Source: an uncultured Alphaproteobacteria bacterium (GTDB taxonomy: Bacteria; Pseudomonadota; Alphaproteobacteria; Micropepsales; Micropepsaceae). Taken from it: a stretch of DNA of 64,000 nt. The DNA lies in NCBI GenBank assembly GCA_903897605.1, contig CAIUCH010000051.1:1-64000 (forward strand), given 5' to 3'. Every line of letters starts with the position of its first letter. Position 1 is the stretch's first letter. The notes beneath the pieces were generated by a model that saw only the letters and a program-made list of their open reading frames with translations, was not told the origin of the DNA and searched no databases. The position numbers were made by a program, and so were the translations under genes. Positions 56,701 through 64,000 of the stretch are shown piece after piece.

Positions 56701-56794
56701 CGATGGCCGAGGTGATAAAGGGCAGGAAAAAGCCCACCAGAAAAAATGCCCTGCGCGAAAAGGGCGAGACCCTGCCCCGATAGCTTTTCAACAT
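53738..56794 (-). CDS. Large multi-SLBB polysaccharide export protein (Wza-related)
   Basis: The 1018-residue protein has a signal peptide ending GAGHAQS and, unlike Wza, no lipobox cysteine. The poly-saccharide export domain follows (DDYVLGPGDQIVESLRGQ, about 130-215). Repeated SLBB units come next, for example INVLVSGEVNIPGQRLLTGL, VVVTGLVRQPGIFELQAG, VTIQGEVRFAGSYPIIRG and IAVLGQVMQPGSFPYRPG. The C-terminus is a hydrophobic helix, comparable to the one by which Wza crosses the outer membrane. It is over twice Wza's length. It is divergent from the yjbH-like gene and its stop is three bases from that of manC. Confidence 0.88.
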   Translation of the reverse strand: MLKSYRGRVSPFSRRAFFLVGFFLPFITSAIVVGFSGAGHAQSISGSSSDPLSALRQQYGQPGINGTTDLTGNGQSNVIVQTAPALSGPPLPSSRLEQIMSARAGARLEQFGYDQLGRGRSIAMPQTGAVQDDYVLGPGDQIVESLRGQENNEIRAEVNRNGQIILPRLGPIAASGRSFGSFRQDLEAAVHRAYVATESSVSISRVRQINVLVSGEVNIPGQRLLTGLSSAVDAILISGGVRKTGSLRNVRIQRAGREFTIDLYSVLTSGGFSSSLRLADGDRIVVPPLGRTVVVTGLVRQPGIFELQAGQSSMPVRTLLLLAGGQEVRGRYRLSVLRIDAQGNSNLVGLTGETGQVRDSEILFVQLGADQTVSQATLSGGTGLAGAYPVATGAKLSDMLRAPGALGPSPYTLFGIVVRKDPNSLLRSLVAFTPVAVLNGAENADLQTDDFVRPLSVSEASLLSSVVRSYLEKLASDQAILRNPLVDQNVATAATRPVLPNAGGMPQTVATLPMSKVDELSFALDDLTSVPADIQRADIISLMELRAPGSLGTGSQAAAMERQDQASPQARLQQGADLTAGSGTVPVPPPSAGIASDGTATSEADRLNVISNGPLPSESESGAANGNGAGFQRPVPQLAQNFMDSPAAAGGFASNREVKTFGELVRQLGVDPLVLINFLIEHRVRLNGAVRGPGSYFVGPNVALNNLVQAAGGTVNWADESGVELITTAVDHQTGKAATQLQSLQLRQTTLKNYIVRPRDTLHFNQIFTDVGIGSVTIQGEVRFAGSYPIIRGQHLSDVLTRAGGLTNTAYPYGTVFLRKTAASAEHEGYLRAASEIENELVIAMTRVGNDKIDPSTFASMQAFVNELRTQKAVGRVSIVADPSVLASKPELDPLLEAGDVLFIPQRSSTIAVLGQVMQPGSFPYRPGLTLNDYIEKAGGYAATSDESLTFIVLPDGSARRIQKSWLSFDAESLPPGSAVVVPRDVTPLDTRQMILDVSAIFSQFAVSLASLAVLAKS

Positions 56795-56803
56795 TGGCCC
56801 CTC

Positions 56804-56826
56804 AAGGCGCTTCAGCGAAGGCGCTT
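56804..56826. promoter_or_regulatory. Tandem 9-base direct repeat between SLBB exporter and yjbH-like gene
   Basis: AAGGCGCTT occurs at 56804-56812 and again at 56818-56826, a 14-base period, in the 114-base spacer of two divergent export genes. It lies just upstream of the exporter start. It could be a shared operator. This is inferred from repetition only. Confidence 0.3.
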
Positions 56827-56908
56827 TAGCATAGGCAAGCGAGCCTAGTAACTAAAAAAAGAATTTTCTTGCAATTGCTTAGGTGAAAGGCAAGGAAGGC
56901 CAAGGCAG

Positions 56909-59425
56909 TTGATTGAAGGCGGAAACGTGCGGGCAAGGGCAGCCAAAAGGCCCGGAAACGGGCCCGTGATCCTGTGGTCCGCCCTTTGCTTGCTGGGACT
57001 GACAACAAATCCTGCACTGGCCTTCAGTGAGGGCACCTCCATCCACAACAATTTCGGTAGCGCCGGAATGATCGACATGCCCAGTGCGCGCATGGCGCCT
57101 GATGGGGAGTTGTCGGTCGGCGCCAGTTTTTTTCAGAACACACAGCGCTACAATTTCGGATTTCAGGTTCTTCCCTGGCTCGAGACATCGTTCCGCTACT
57201 CGGGCCTGGAACATTTCGATCCAACCTTTCCGGTATATTACGATCGCAGCTTTGCACTCAAGGCGCGATTGTGGGACGAGACTCGAATTTTTCCGGCGGT
57301 CGCAGTCGGCGTCGACGACATCATCGGCACGGGTCTCTATAGCGGTGAGTATCTCGTCGCCTCCAAGAAATTTGGGAGCTTTGATACCAGTCTGGGTATC
57401 GGGTGGGGACGCCCGGGCTCGACCGATCTGTTCCGAAATCCCTTCTCCTTGATATCCCGGTCTTTCAACACGCGTCCGGGTCTGTCAGCGGCAGGCAATA
57501 CGGATTTCAACACCCTGTTTCACGGGCACAATGCGGGTTTATTTGGGGGCGTGGTCTGGCATACGCCGATCGAGAAACTGTCTTTGACCGCCGAATACAG
57601 CAGCGATACCTATGCGTTGGAACAATCGCGCGGCGCCTTCGCGCCTCGCAACCAGATGAATTATGGCGCGTCCTACCAAGTCACCGACAGCATCACGGTC
57701 GGGCTCGATTGGCTTTATGGACGGAGCATCGGGGGCAGCGTTTCGTTCCAGCTCAACCCCGTCAATCCGCAATATCCGGCCAAGGTGAGCACGCAGCCGA
57801 TCCCCGTCGCCATACGCTCTCCCGAGCAACAGCAGCAGGCTCTGCAAACGATTCTACGCCAGCATAATGGGGCGCTCGCGGCCTCGCAGCGTGCCAGCCT
57901 GAACCGAACCGACTTCGTCGATGCGCTGTGGCATCAGAACAAAATCAGAAATGTGGAAATCAGCGGGCAGTCGCTGGTCCTGACAGCTTCGGGCGATACC
58001 GGGCCAACCTGCATCGCTGCGGCACAGTTGGCCCAATACTACGGCGGAAAAATCACCGTGGTGCTCGTGCGAAGCACCGATGGACGAGCGCCGACGCAAT
58101 GTGTCACCGCATTCGCGGCATCGCCTGCCTACCAATATATTCCCTTCGCCAGCATTGTCGGCTTCTTTTCCAACACGGGAAACGAAACATCCGTCAGAAC
58201 AATCGACGCCTCCCGGCCTGACCCCAATGCGGGAATACGCGCTATCCGGGCCGCCGCACGCAAGCAGAAAATCACCATCGAGGCTCTGTCTCTGACGGAA
58301 AGCACCGCAACCGTATATTACAACAACTTCCACTATTTCGCAGAAGCCGATGCGATTGATCGGCTGACGCGCATTCTGATGAGGGATACCTCGCCCGACA
58401 TCGAGCGCTTCCGGTTGATCGCGGTGTCCAATGGCGTGCCGCAACAGGAATTCGACATTCTGCGAGGCCCGGAAGAACGTAAATTCTCGCAAATTGGGAC
58501 TTTGGATCTGTTCGGCGACACCTCGGCCGTGACCGCCACACCCCCACCAATGCAAAATCCCGTGCTGGCCGCTGCGGAAAGGAACAGCTATCCGCGATTT
58601 TCCTGGGATGTTTTTCCACAGTTGCGACAGGAATTATTCGATCCCGATAATCCCTTTGCCATACAACTCGCCGCAGGGGCGGAAGCCAGCCTCGAAATCG
58701 TGCCTGGCTTTTTGCTCAACGGAGAAGTCGAAACCAGTCTGTTCGATAACTTCAATCTCGACCGGCAATCCAACAGCACCTTGCCGCATGTGCGCAGCGA
58801 TTTCTTGAAATACTTCGCACAAGGCAAGAGCGGTATCGGCGACTTGAAAGGCGAATATCATTTGAGGCTGGCGCCGAACGTGTTCGCGACTGCAAAGGCC
58901 GGATATCTGGAAAGCATGTTCGCCGGCGGCGGGGGCGAAGTCCTGTGGCGGCCAGAGGGCCAACGCTGGGCCTTGGGCGCCGACGGCTATGAAGTCTGGC
59001 AACGCAACTTCGACCGTCTGTTCGGCCTCCAAGGTTATCATGTCTTCACCGGCCATGTGTCGCTTTATTATGCGTCGCCCTGGTACGGCCTGAACTTTGC
59101 GGTCAGCGCGGGCCAATATCTTGCCGGCGACCGCGGCCTCACCTTCCAAATGACGCGCCGCTTCTCCACCGGTGTGGAAGTCGGCGCCTTTTTTACCAAG
59201 ACAAATGTTTCCGCCGCACAGTTTGGCGAAGGCAGCTTCGACAAAGGCATCATCATCAGAATTCCGCTTGATTGGGCGCTGCCGATCGAAACGCAAGGAC
59301 AATGGGGGATCGATCTTCGGCCTGTGCAGCGAGACGGCGGCCAGCGATTGCTGAGCGACGCTACCCTGTTCGACGAAACCCGCCGCTCCAGCGAAGCCGA
59401 ATGGAGATCGGGACCGGGGCCGTGA
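56909..59425 (+). CDS. YjbH-like exopolysaccharide outer-membrane protein
   Basis: The 838-residue protein starts at a TTG with an AAGGAAGG ribosome site; a GTG at 56969 is an alternative. After a signal segment (ending ALAFS) comes the YjbH-type opening of a barrel: NNFGSAGMIDMPSARMAPDG and LSVGASFFQNTQRYNFGFQV. Beta-rich strands continue to the end, including QRWALGADGYEVWQRNFDR and HVSLYYASPWYGLNFAVSAG. YjbH is predicted to be the outer-membrane part of the Yjb exopolysaccharide system. Together with YjbE- and YjbF-like genes at 51-52 kb it reconstitutes most of that set. Confidence 0.85.
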   Translation: MIEGGNVRARAAKRPGNGPVILWSALCLLGLTTNPALAFSEGTSIHNNFGSAGMIDMPSARMAPDGELSVGASFFQNTQRYNFGFQVLPWLETSFRYSGLEHFDPTFPVYYDRSFALKARLWDETRIFPAVAVGVDDIIGTGLYSGEYLVASKKFGSFDTSLGIGWGRPGSTDLFRNPFSLISRSFNTRPGLSAAGNTDFNTLFHGHNAGLFGGVVWHTPIEKLSLTAEYSSDTYALEQSRGAFAPRNQMNYGASYQVTDSITVGLDWLYGRSIGGSVSFQLNPVNPQYPAKVSTQPIPVAIRSPEQQQQALQTILRQHNGALAASQRASLNRTDFVDALWHQNKIRNVEISGQSLVLTASGDTGPTCIAAAQLAQYYGGKITVVLVRSTDGRAPTQCVTAFAASPAYQYIPFASIVGFFSNTGNETSVRTIDASRPDPNAGIRAIRAAARKQKITIEALSLTESTATVYYNNFHYFAEADAIDRLTRILMRDTSPDIERFRLIAVSNGVPQQEFDILRGPEERKFSQIGTLDLFGDTSAVTATPPPMQNPVLAAAERNSYPRFSWDVFPQLRQELFDPDNPFAIQLAAGAEASLEIVPGFLLNGEVETSLFDNFNLDRQSNSTLPHVRSDFLKYFAQGKSGIGDLKGEYHLRLAPNVFATAKAGYLESMFAGGGGEVLWRPEGQRWALGADGYEVWQRNFDRLFGLQGYHVFTGHVSLYYASPWYGLNFAVSAGQYLAGDRGLTFQMTRRFSTGVEVGAFFTKTNVSAAQFGEGSFDKGIIIRIPLDWALPIETQGQWGIDLRPVQRDGGQRLLSDATLFDETRRSSEAEWRSGPGP

Positions 59426-59522
59426 CACGCTCGCGAAGCAAATAGACCCTGCCAAAAAGGCCCGCCGCTCATCAGCACCCCGGCGAACGCCAAGCGCGAC
59501 ATGGAATAACGCAATCGAATAT

Positions 59523-60665
59523 CTATTCCTTAGGCTTCGGCGCCCGCATCAAACCCCGTTCTTTCAATTCCAACAGAGATTGATCAAAGCCTGCGTCCGA
59601 AGCGCTGTTCCGCTCCGCCCAGGTCAGGAAATTCCTGAGACCGTCCGCAAAGGAATAGCGTGGCGCAAAGCCGGTTAATTCCGAGATACGCGATATATCC
59701 GCGAAATTGTGGCGGATATCACCCAGGCGAAAAGCGCCCGTGACATCAATGGGAACATCGGCCTTAAAATGCTCGGCAATCGCGCGCGCCACATCCAGAA
59801 CGCTAACCCGCGTGCCGGACCCGACATTTAGAGCCATGACGCCATGAACGTCCGCCGCGGCACAGGCTGTCGTCGCCGCAACGACATCATCAATATAGAC
59901 GAAATCGCGACTCTCAAGGCCGTCTTCAAAAATATTCAACCCCCTTCCCTGCCTGACCAGATTGGAGAAAATCGCCAGTATGCCGGTGTAGGGATTCGTC
60001 AGGCTTTGCCCGGGGCCATAAACATTCTGATAGCGCAATGCGAAACCGTCAATGCCGAGCGCCCGGGCAAACATCAAGACCATCTGTTCTTGCATCTGCT
60101 TTGTAAGGCCATAAAACGAAGACGGCGCGAACGGAGCTTCCTCGCTCGTTGGCACAGGCGTGACTATTTGCCCGCATAGCGGACATTTTGGATCGAAGCG
60201 TCCTCCCTCCATATCCGCGAATGAGCGAGCGGCAGGAAAAACGTGATTATGAACGGGACACAGGTATTCCCCTTCCCCGTAAACCGCACGCGATGATGCA
60301 ACAATCAACTTATGCAATTTCTTCGGCTTTTCATTAACAATGGCGTCAAGTATGACGGCAGTACCGTGAGTGTTGATCTGACTATAGCGCTCAACTGCAT
60401 ACATGGATTGGCCGGTGCCGGTTTCCGCCGCCAAATGGATTAACACCTCGGCGTCCCTTAGCAGTCTCGCCACCAGATCACGATTGCAAACGTCGCCTCT
60501 TATACAAGTTACCGCGCAAGCGAGAGAATCGGAAAAATCGGCTCGCGAGCCATGGACCTGGGGGATGAGCGCATCGAGGATCGTGACGGAGGCGCCCTGG
60601 CCAGCCAGTTTTAATGCCAGCCGCGATCCTATAAAGCCTGCGCCGCCAGTAATAAGTAAACGCAT
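59523..60665 (-). CDS. dTDP-L-rhamnose 4-epimerase-like SDR with cysteine-rich insert
   Basis: The 380-residue extended SDR begins LLITGGAGFIGSRLALKLAG, with the catalytic YGLTK region at SSFYGLTKQMQEQ and RYQNVYGPGQSLTNPYTGIL. A 45-residue insert after the SSRAVYG motif contains CPVH (about 136) and CPLCG (about 161), a possible zinc site. Such an insert is found in the rhamnose 4-epimerase branch (WbiB-like), which makes 6-deoxy-talose sugars. Other sugar specificities cannot be excluded. It starts a leftward pair with the glycosyltransferase gene upstream, 12 bases away. Confidence 0.78.
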   Translation of the reverse strand: MRLLITGGAGFIGSRLALKLAGQGASVTILDALIPQVHGSRADFSDSLACAVTCIRGDVCNRDLVARLLRDAEVLIHLAAETGTGQSMYAVERYSQINTHGTAVILDAIVNEKPKKLHKLIVASSRAVYGEGEYLCPVHNHVFPAARSFADMEGGRFDPKCPLCGQIVTPVPTSEEAPFAPSSFYGLTKQMQEQMVLMFARALGIDGFALRYQNVYGPGQSLTNPYTGILAIFSNLVRQGRGLNIFEDGLESRDFVYIDDVVAATTACAAADVHGVMALNVGSGTRVSVLDVARAIAEHFKADVPIDVTGAFRLGDIRHNFADISRISELTGFAPRYSFADGLRNFLTWAERNSASDAGFDQSLLELKERGLMRAPKPKE

Positions 60666-60677
60666 GTTTTCTGCCCG

Positions 60678-61691
60678 TCAGCTGGTTGGCAACACTTCGT
60701 CCAACCAACCCTCCAAACTGTATCGATACAGAATTTTTGGCGGGACCGGCTGATATACGGTAGTAAAAAACTCTGCGGGGATACGCGGTGAATTTCGATC
60801 AATGATGGCGATATTGCCTGGAACAAAGAAATCCGAATTTACGACTTCAGCATTGGTTGTTATCAACTTACGCTCCGCGCCAAGCGTCTCGAGAGTGCGC
60901 ATCGTATAGCCGCACTGCACGGGCCTTTCGATATCCACCACTATGCGTGACCGCGCTACGAGCGCCACAACCTCCGAACGGCTTTTCGCCTTGTAGATAA
61001 AATCGCATTTGTCGGCCCAAAGCAAAGAAGGATTTCGTGCGGCATGGACCGCGAACAGCCAAAAGGCGGGAAAATACAGAAATTTGGCCACATGGATGCC
61101 AATTGGCAGCGCACGCGAAATTCGCTGCAGAACCCGAAAGCGGTCACCATGCATAGTGCCCAAGAATAGGACATCGATATCTCGGTCAACGTCTGGTAGT
61201 TTGGTGAAAGCCTCCACGAAAAAGAGCGGGCGATAAGCCAAACGCGTATCCTGCTCGACGTCTTTGGGATCGAAGCTCCATGCGCGATCGAAAAATTGTA
61301 CCTTCTCCCAGCTGTCGGCGGGCATATTGCGATAGCTATCCCAGAAGTACAGGCTAAAGCGAGCGCCCGGAAAGGCCTTGCGCATTCGGCGTAATATGTT
61401 GGGTGATAGGCCTTCGGCCTTCACCACCAATACATCTCGGATAGGTTGGCCACGCATCAATTCAATTATATCTTTGAAATAATTTTCGGTGCTCACCCGA
61501 ACGAGCCATGGCGCCAAGCGAAGAGTTGCTTTATTCAAGCTGTCCGTCGCGGGGCGGTCATCAAAAAGTGCAACGCAGAGCCCACGCGCTTCGATACGCC
61601 GTTTGATTTCCTCTGCGTAGCCGAAAAAATCTCCGCAAAAGAGCAAAACGTCGAATTTGGCAGACGTAGTTGTCATTCCGAGAGCCCGCAT
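60678..61691 (-). CDS. Putative glycosyltransferase (CgeB-like, GT-B fold)
   Basis: The 337-residue protein starts at the ATG with an AAGGA ribosome site (61691). Its N-terminal half (FDVLLFCGDFFGYAEEIKRR, VLVVKAEGLSPNILRRMRKA, FSLYFWDSYRNM) and C-terminal half (DVLFLGTMHGDRFRVLQRI, SRIVVDIERPVQCGYTMRTL, ETLGAERKLITTNAEVV) look like the two Rossmann domains of CgeB/DUF3880-type transferases. No membrane segment is seen. It should add a sugar during polysaccharide assembly; donor and acceptor are unknown. Codon use is more AT-rich than in the housekeeping genes. Confidence 0.6.
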   Translation of the reverse strand: MRALGMTTTSAKFDVLLFCGDFFGYAEEIKRRIEARGLCVALFDDRPATDSLNKATLRLAPWLVRVSTENYFKDIIELMRGQPIRDVLVVKAEGLSPNILRRMRKAFPGARFSLYFWDSYRNMPADSWEKVQFFDRAWSFDPKDVEQDTRLAYRPLFFVEAFTKLPDVDRDIDVLFLGTMHGDRFRVLQRISRALPIGIHVAKFLYFPAFWLFAVHAARNPSLLWADKCDFIYKAKSRSEVVALVARSRIVVDIERPVQCGYTMRTLETLGAERKLITTNAEVVNSDFFVPGNIAIIDRNSPRIPAEFFTTVYQPVPPKILYRYSLEGWLDEVLPTS

Positions 61692-62064
61692 TAGTCCTTC
61701 AAAGCAACCAGCGCTGTGGAGTGTCGCGATTATTCCAGGCGAACGCAAAATAACAAGCGGTCCGCTCGCTGCCACCGAGTCACAAACCTTCTAACCATGA
61801 TCGTGAAGTCTCAGACACCACAATGATAGTTCAATTCGACATCTAAAAGTCGATCTACCGCGATCCATTTCTAAGGCCGTTCGCCACAAATCACGCGCAC
61901 GCTGTTACGGAATAGGCCGCGCGTCGCTTTGGCGATATCATTGCCGTTCGCTGCCTGCGTGGTCAATTTTCGGCAAAGGCAGCGTATGGCGCTTATTACG
62001 TTGCGATACAGCGTTAAATGCTGAGGGTCCTGGGAGCCAAGTTCATGGGCGAATTCGCGACCCG
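61692..62064. other. Intergenic spacer between glycosyltransferase and aminotransferase
   Basis: These 373 bases have no convincing gene on either strand. Both neighbours are read leftward, so the spacer should contain the terminator of the aminotransferase (hairpin at 62056-62074) and a promoter for the glycosyltransferase pair. No repeats or remnants were recognised. Confidence 0.45.
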
Positions 62065-62074
62065 TCAGGTCGCG
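62056..62074 (-). terminator. Hairpin at the aminotransferase stop codon
   Basis: CGCGACC (62056-62062) and GGTCGCG (62068-62074) pair perfectly around a 5-base loop that contains part of the stop codon of the leftward aminotransferase. There is no U-tract. It may be a Rho-assisted terminator or a stabilising 3' stem. Confidence 0.35.
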
Positions 62075-63174
62075 ACAGCAAACAACTGCGCGTTCACGAC
62101 CTTTCCAATCCTAGCAACGTCCTGTTGGGTCAAGCCGACATAAGTCGGCAAATTAACACCGATCATGGATTTGCGAGCGGCGACCGGATTCTTTTCCGAA
62201 TCATAGACGCCCATGGCAGAAACCGGATAAAAATAGGGCCGGCTTTCGATTCCTTCTGCCTCCAATGCGAGCATGAATCGTTCGCGCGACGCCGTATTGA
62301 ATCGATCATCCTCCAGACAGACCATCCAGTGTACGCTTTCGGCCCAGTCGGCCTTCCGGTTAAGGCGCACTGAATTCGAGGTTGCTATATTTTCGGTATA
62401 CCAACCCATGATCTCCCGCCGCCTGGCAATAAACTGCTCAATCTGCTCGAACTGAGCCAATCCTAAAGCCGCCTGAATATTGGTCATGCGATAATTGAAT
62501 CCGCGCTCGCCATGCCAATAGCGGCGCTTGAGATCCATAGCTTGATCACGCAAACTCCGCGCCCGCTGATTGAACCCGGAATCGTTCGTCGTGAGCATCC
62601 CGCCTTCGCCAGTGGTGATGATTTTATTTCCATAGAAGCTGAAAACGCCGCAGTCGCCAAGGCCGCCTACGCGACACCCCTTATAGGTCGCCCCATGCGC
62701 CTCCGCAGCGTCCTCTACGACCCAAAGACCATATTCTTTAGCCGTGGCCCGAATCGGGTCCATGTCGGCCGGATGGCCATATATATGGACGGGAACAATC
62801 GCCTTTGTGCGTGGCGTAATTGCGCGACGCACGGCCGCCACATCCATTGTCAGCGTGTTGGGTTCTATATCCACGATCACGGGCGTTGCACCGGTATAGG
62901 CCACGGCATTGGCTGTCGCGATAAAAGTCAAATCCGGAACAATGACTTCATCACCCGGCCCAATATCGAATGCGGCGATCGCCAGATGCAAGCCGGTCGT
63001 TCCATTGCTTACCGCAATGGCGAAACGTGTGCCGCAATATTTTGCAAACGCCTGTTCCAGCGCGTCAATATAAGGGCCTCGTGATGACACCCAGCCGCTA
63101 CGCAGCGCTTCCAGAACATATTCTTCTTCCTTCCCGGAAAAGCTCGGGCGAGAGACAGGCAAATAGCTATTCAT
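62065..63174 (-). CDS. DegT/DnrJ aminotransferase, GDP-perosamine synthase-like
   Basis: The 369-residue PLP enzyme begins YLPVSRPSFSGKEEEYVLEAL and SGWVSSRGPYIDALEQAF. It has VPVHIYGHPADMDPI, VVEDAAEAHGATYKG and the PLP-lysine segment FSFYGNKIITTGEGGM, which together match GDP-perosamine synthases (Per/RfbE). It would aminate GDP-4-keto-6-deoxymannose; GDP-mannose is supplied by manC. The required GDP-mannose 4,6-dehydratase is not in the window. Confidence 0.82.
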   Translation of the reverse strand: MNSYLPVSRPSFSGKEEEYVLEALRSGWVSSRGPYIDALEQAFAKYCGTRFAIAVSNGTTGLHLAIAAFDIGPGDEVIVPDLTFIATANAVAYTGATPVIVDIEPNTLTMDVAAVRRAITPRTKAIVPVHIYGHPADMDPIRATAKEYGLWVVEDAAEAHGATYKGCRVGGLGDCGVFSFYGNKIITTGEGGMLTTNDSGFNQRARSLRDQAMDLKRRYWHGERGFNYRMTNIQAALGLAQFEQIEQFIARRREIMGWYTENIATSNSVRLNRKADWAESVHWMVCLEDDRFNTASRERFMLALEAEGIESRPYFYPVSAMGVYDSEKNPVAARKSMIGVNLPTYVGLTQQDVARIGKVVNAQLFAVAT

Positions 63175-63417
63175 GCGACCTCGGTATTCGGACGTTGAGC
63201 CAAAATGTCCGATTACGCACTTTCATAGCAAGCCCGCATCACAGACATTCAGGCCTGGATTGGCGATTTCTGCCAATCACAAGACATACCAGTTTAAAAC
63301 AATCGCTTGAAAACATGAATGAAATCCAATAATTGCGCAAGGCGTTGTTTGGACAGAAAAAACTGTCCGACCTCCGAAACGAACTGAAACCGGTAAAATG
63401 TTGCTGACAGGCCCACC

Positions 63418-64000
63418 ATGAACGATGCAGAAAATGGAAACTCAACATTCGTGGTCAAAAAGCGCGGGGGCAAATCGCCGCTCAAGAATCTTGCCCGTAC
63501 TTTGTCATTCCTAAAGCCGTTACTAGAGCTTTTTTTTTCCATCGAGTCGCGAATTGCAGAGTCATGGGTGTCGGGAGCATTCCATCGACTTTATCTCGTG
63601 CAATGGGGAATGCAGCCATCTCCCGAATTTTTTATGCACAAAATCGATTTATACTGGCAGTGGCGGACGAAGCGCTATGCCCATTGGGTTGAACGTGGCG
63701 TGTATTCCTTGCTGGCCATCAAGCCGGGTGCGCGCGTACTCGAACTGGGCTGTGGCGACGGCTTCAACGCATATTTCTTTTATAGCTGCAAGGCGTCTAA
63801 AATTGTCGCGCAAGATTTCGACGTTGTGCCGTTGAACTACGCCAAGCGTGTGCACAGTGCCTCCAATATTGAATACTGCCTGGGCGACATGCGGACACAA
63901 ATGCCGGAAGGTGACTTCGACAATGTGGTCTGGGACGCGGTCTTCATGTATATCACCGAAGAGGAAGGCCACGCATGCATGCGACAAATCAAGAAACGGC
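63418..64000 (+). CDS. Class I SAM-dependent methyltransferase, 5' part (cut by window edge)
   Basis: The visible 194 codons have a basic N-terminal segment of about 95 residues, then the SAM-binding fold: GARVLELGCGDGFNAYFF (motif I), IVAQDFDVVPLNYAKR and EYCLGDMRTQMPEGDFDNVV. The gene runs off the right edge. In this setting it may methylate a polysaccharide or sugar nucleotide; the target is not evident. It is divergent from the aminotransferase with a 243-base spacer. Confidence 0.78.
   Translation, partial: MNDAENGNSTFVVKKRGGKSPLKNLARTLSFLKPLLELFFSIESRIAESWVSGAFHRLYLVQWGMQPSPEFFMHKIDLYWQWRTKRYAHWVERGVYSLLAIKPGARVLELGCGDGFNAYFFYSCKASKIVAQDFDVVPLNYAKRVHSASNIEYCLGDMRTQMPEGDFDNVVWDAVFMYITEEEGHACMRQIKKR

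Noticed and set aside
63649-63987. 112-codon minus-strand frame at the right edge
   Set aside because: Antisense to the SAM-binding core of the methyltransferase, which has clear motif I on the plus strand.

Overview
The window is ordinary chromosome from an alphaproteobacterium. Pointers to this are a tRNA-His with A73 and a G1:U72 pair but no encoded G-1, a hisS-hisZ-hisG cluster, an sdhE-mfd pair facing recG, fused cysNC, an NDUFA9-like protein and GC-rich coding sequence with many GTG/TTG starts. I cannot name a genus. I see no phage, insertion sequence, integrase or CRISPR array. Genes are dense, often overlap by 1-13 bases and mostly form short operons.

Layout: (1) 1-4.9 kb holds the start of a PQQ-type dehydrogenase, the decayed tail of a TonB-dependent receptor, a three-gene export-targeted amine-oxidation module (Tat-type flavin amine oxidase, cytochrome c, exported RidA), an orphan FixJ-type regulator and tRNA-Leu. 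(2) 5-15.4 kb is housekeeping: an NDUFA9-like SDR, uppP, mtgA, a GST, queG, a TPR protein, a Ste24-like peptidase, hisG-hisZ-hisS and tRNA-His. (3) 15.6-25.8 kb is a peptide-type ABC transporter (oppB, oppC, double ATPase, oppA-like binding protein), led by a PotD-like binding protein and interrupted by two tandem exported paralogs of unknown function, followed by a membrane protein with a spermidine-synthase-like tail. (4) 25.9-27.7 kb is a small accessory patch: tRNA-Arg, an acyltransferase remnant and an orphan NRPS-type thioesterase. (5) 27.8-37.8 kb has an acyl-CoA dehydrogenase, yggU, mfd, sdhE, a GmhB-like phosphatase, recG and an L-2-hydroxyglutarate-dehydrogenase-like enzyme. (6) 37.8-64 kb is a surface-polysaccharide region: an aldo/keto reductase, pseC and pseB, ugd, a UDP-glucuronate epimerase, cysNC and cysD, a DUF2914 protein, a Wzi-like porin, a TPR-SPOR protein, galU, YjbF- and YjbE-like proteins, manC, a 1018-residue SLBB exporter, a YjbH-like protein, a rhamnose-epimerase-like SDR, a glycosyltransferase, a perosamine-synthase-like aminotransferase and the start of a methyltransferase.

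The two parts most worth attention are the amine-oxidation operon and the polysaccharide region. In the operon, all three proteins carry export signals, so oxidation of an amine, electron transfer to cytochrome c and imine hydrolysis could all occur in the periplasm. In the polysaccharide region, sugar-nucleotide supply (UDP-Glc, UDP-GlcA, GDP-Man and probably GDP-perosamine, plus the first steps toward pseudaminic acid) and activated sulfate sit beside a rearranged Yjb/Gfc-like export set (YjbE, YjbF, YjbH, an SLBB protein and Wzi).
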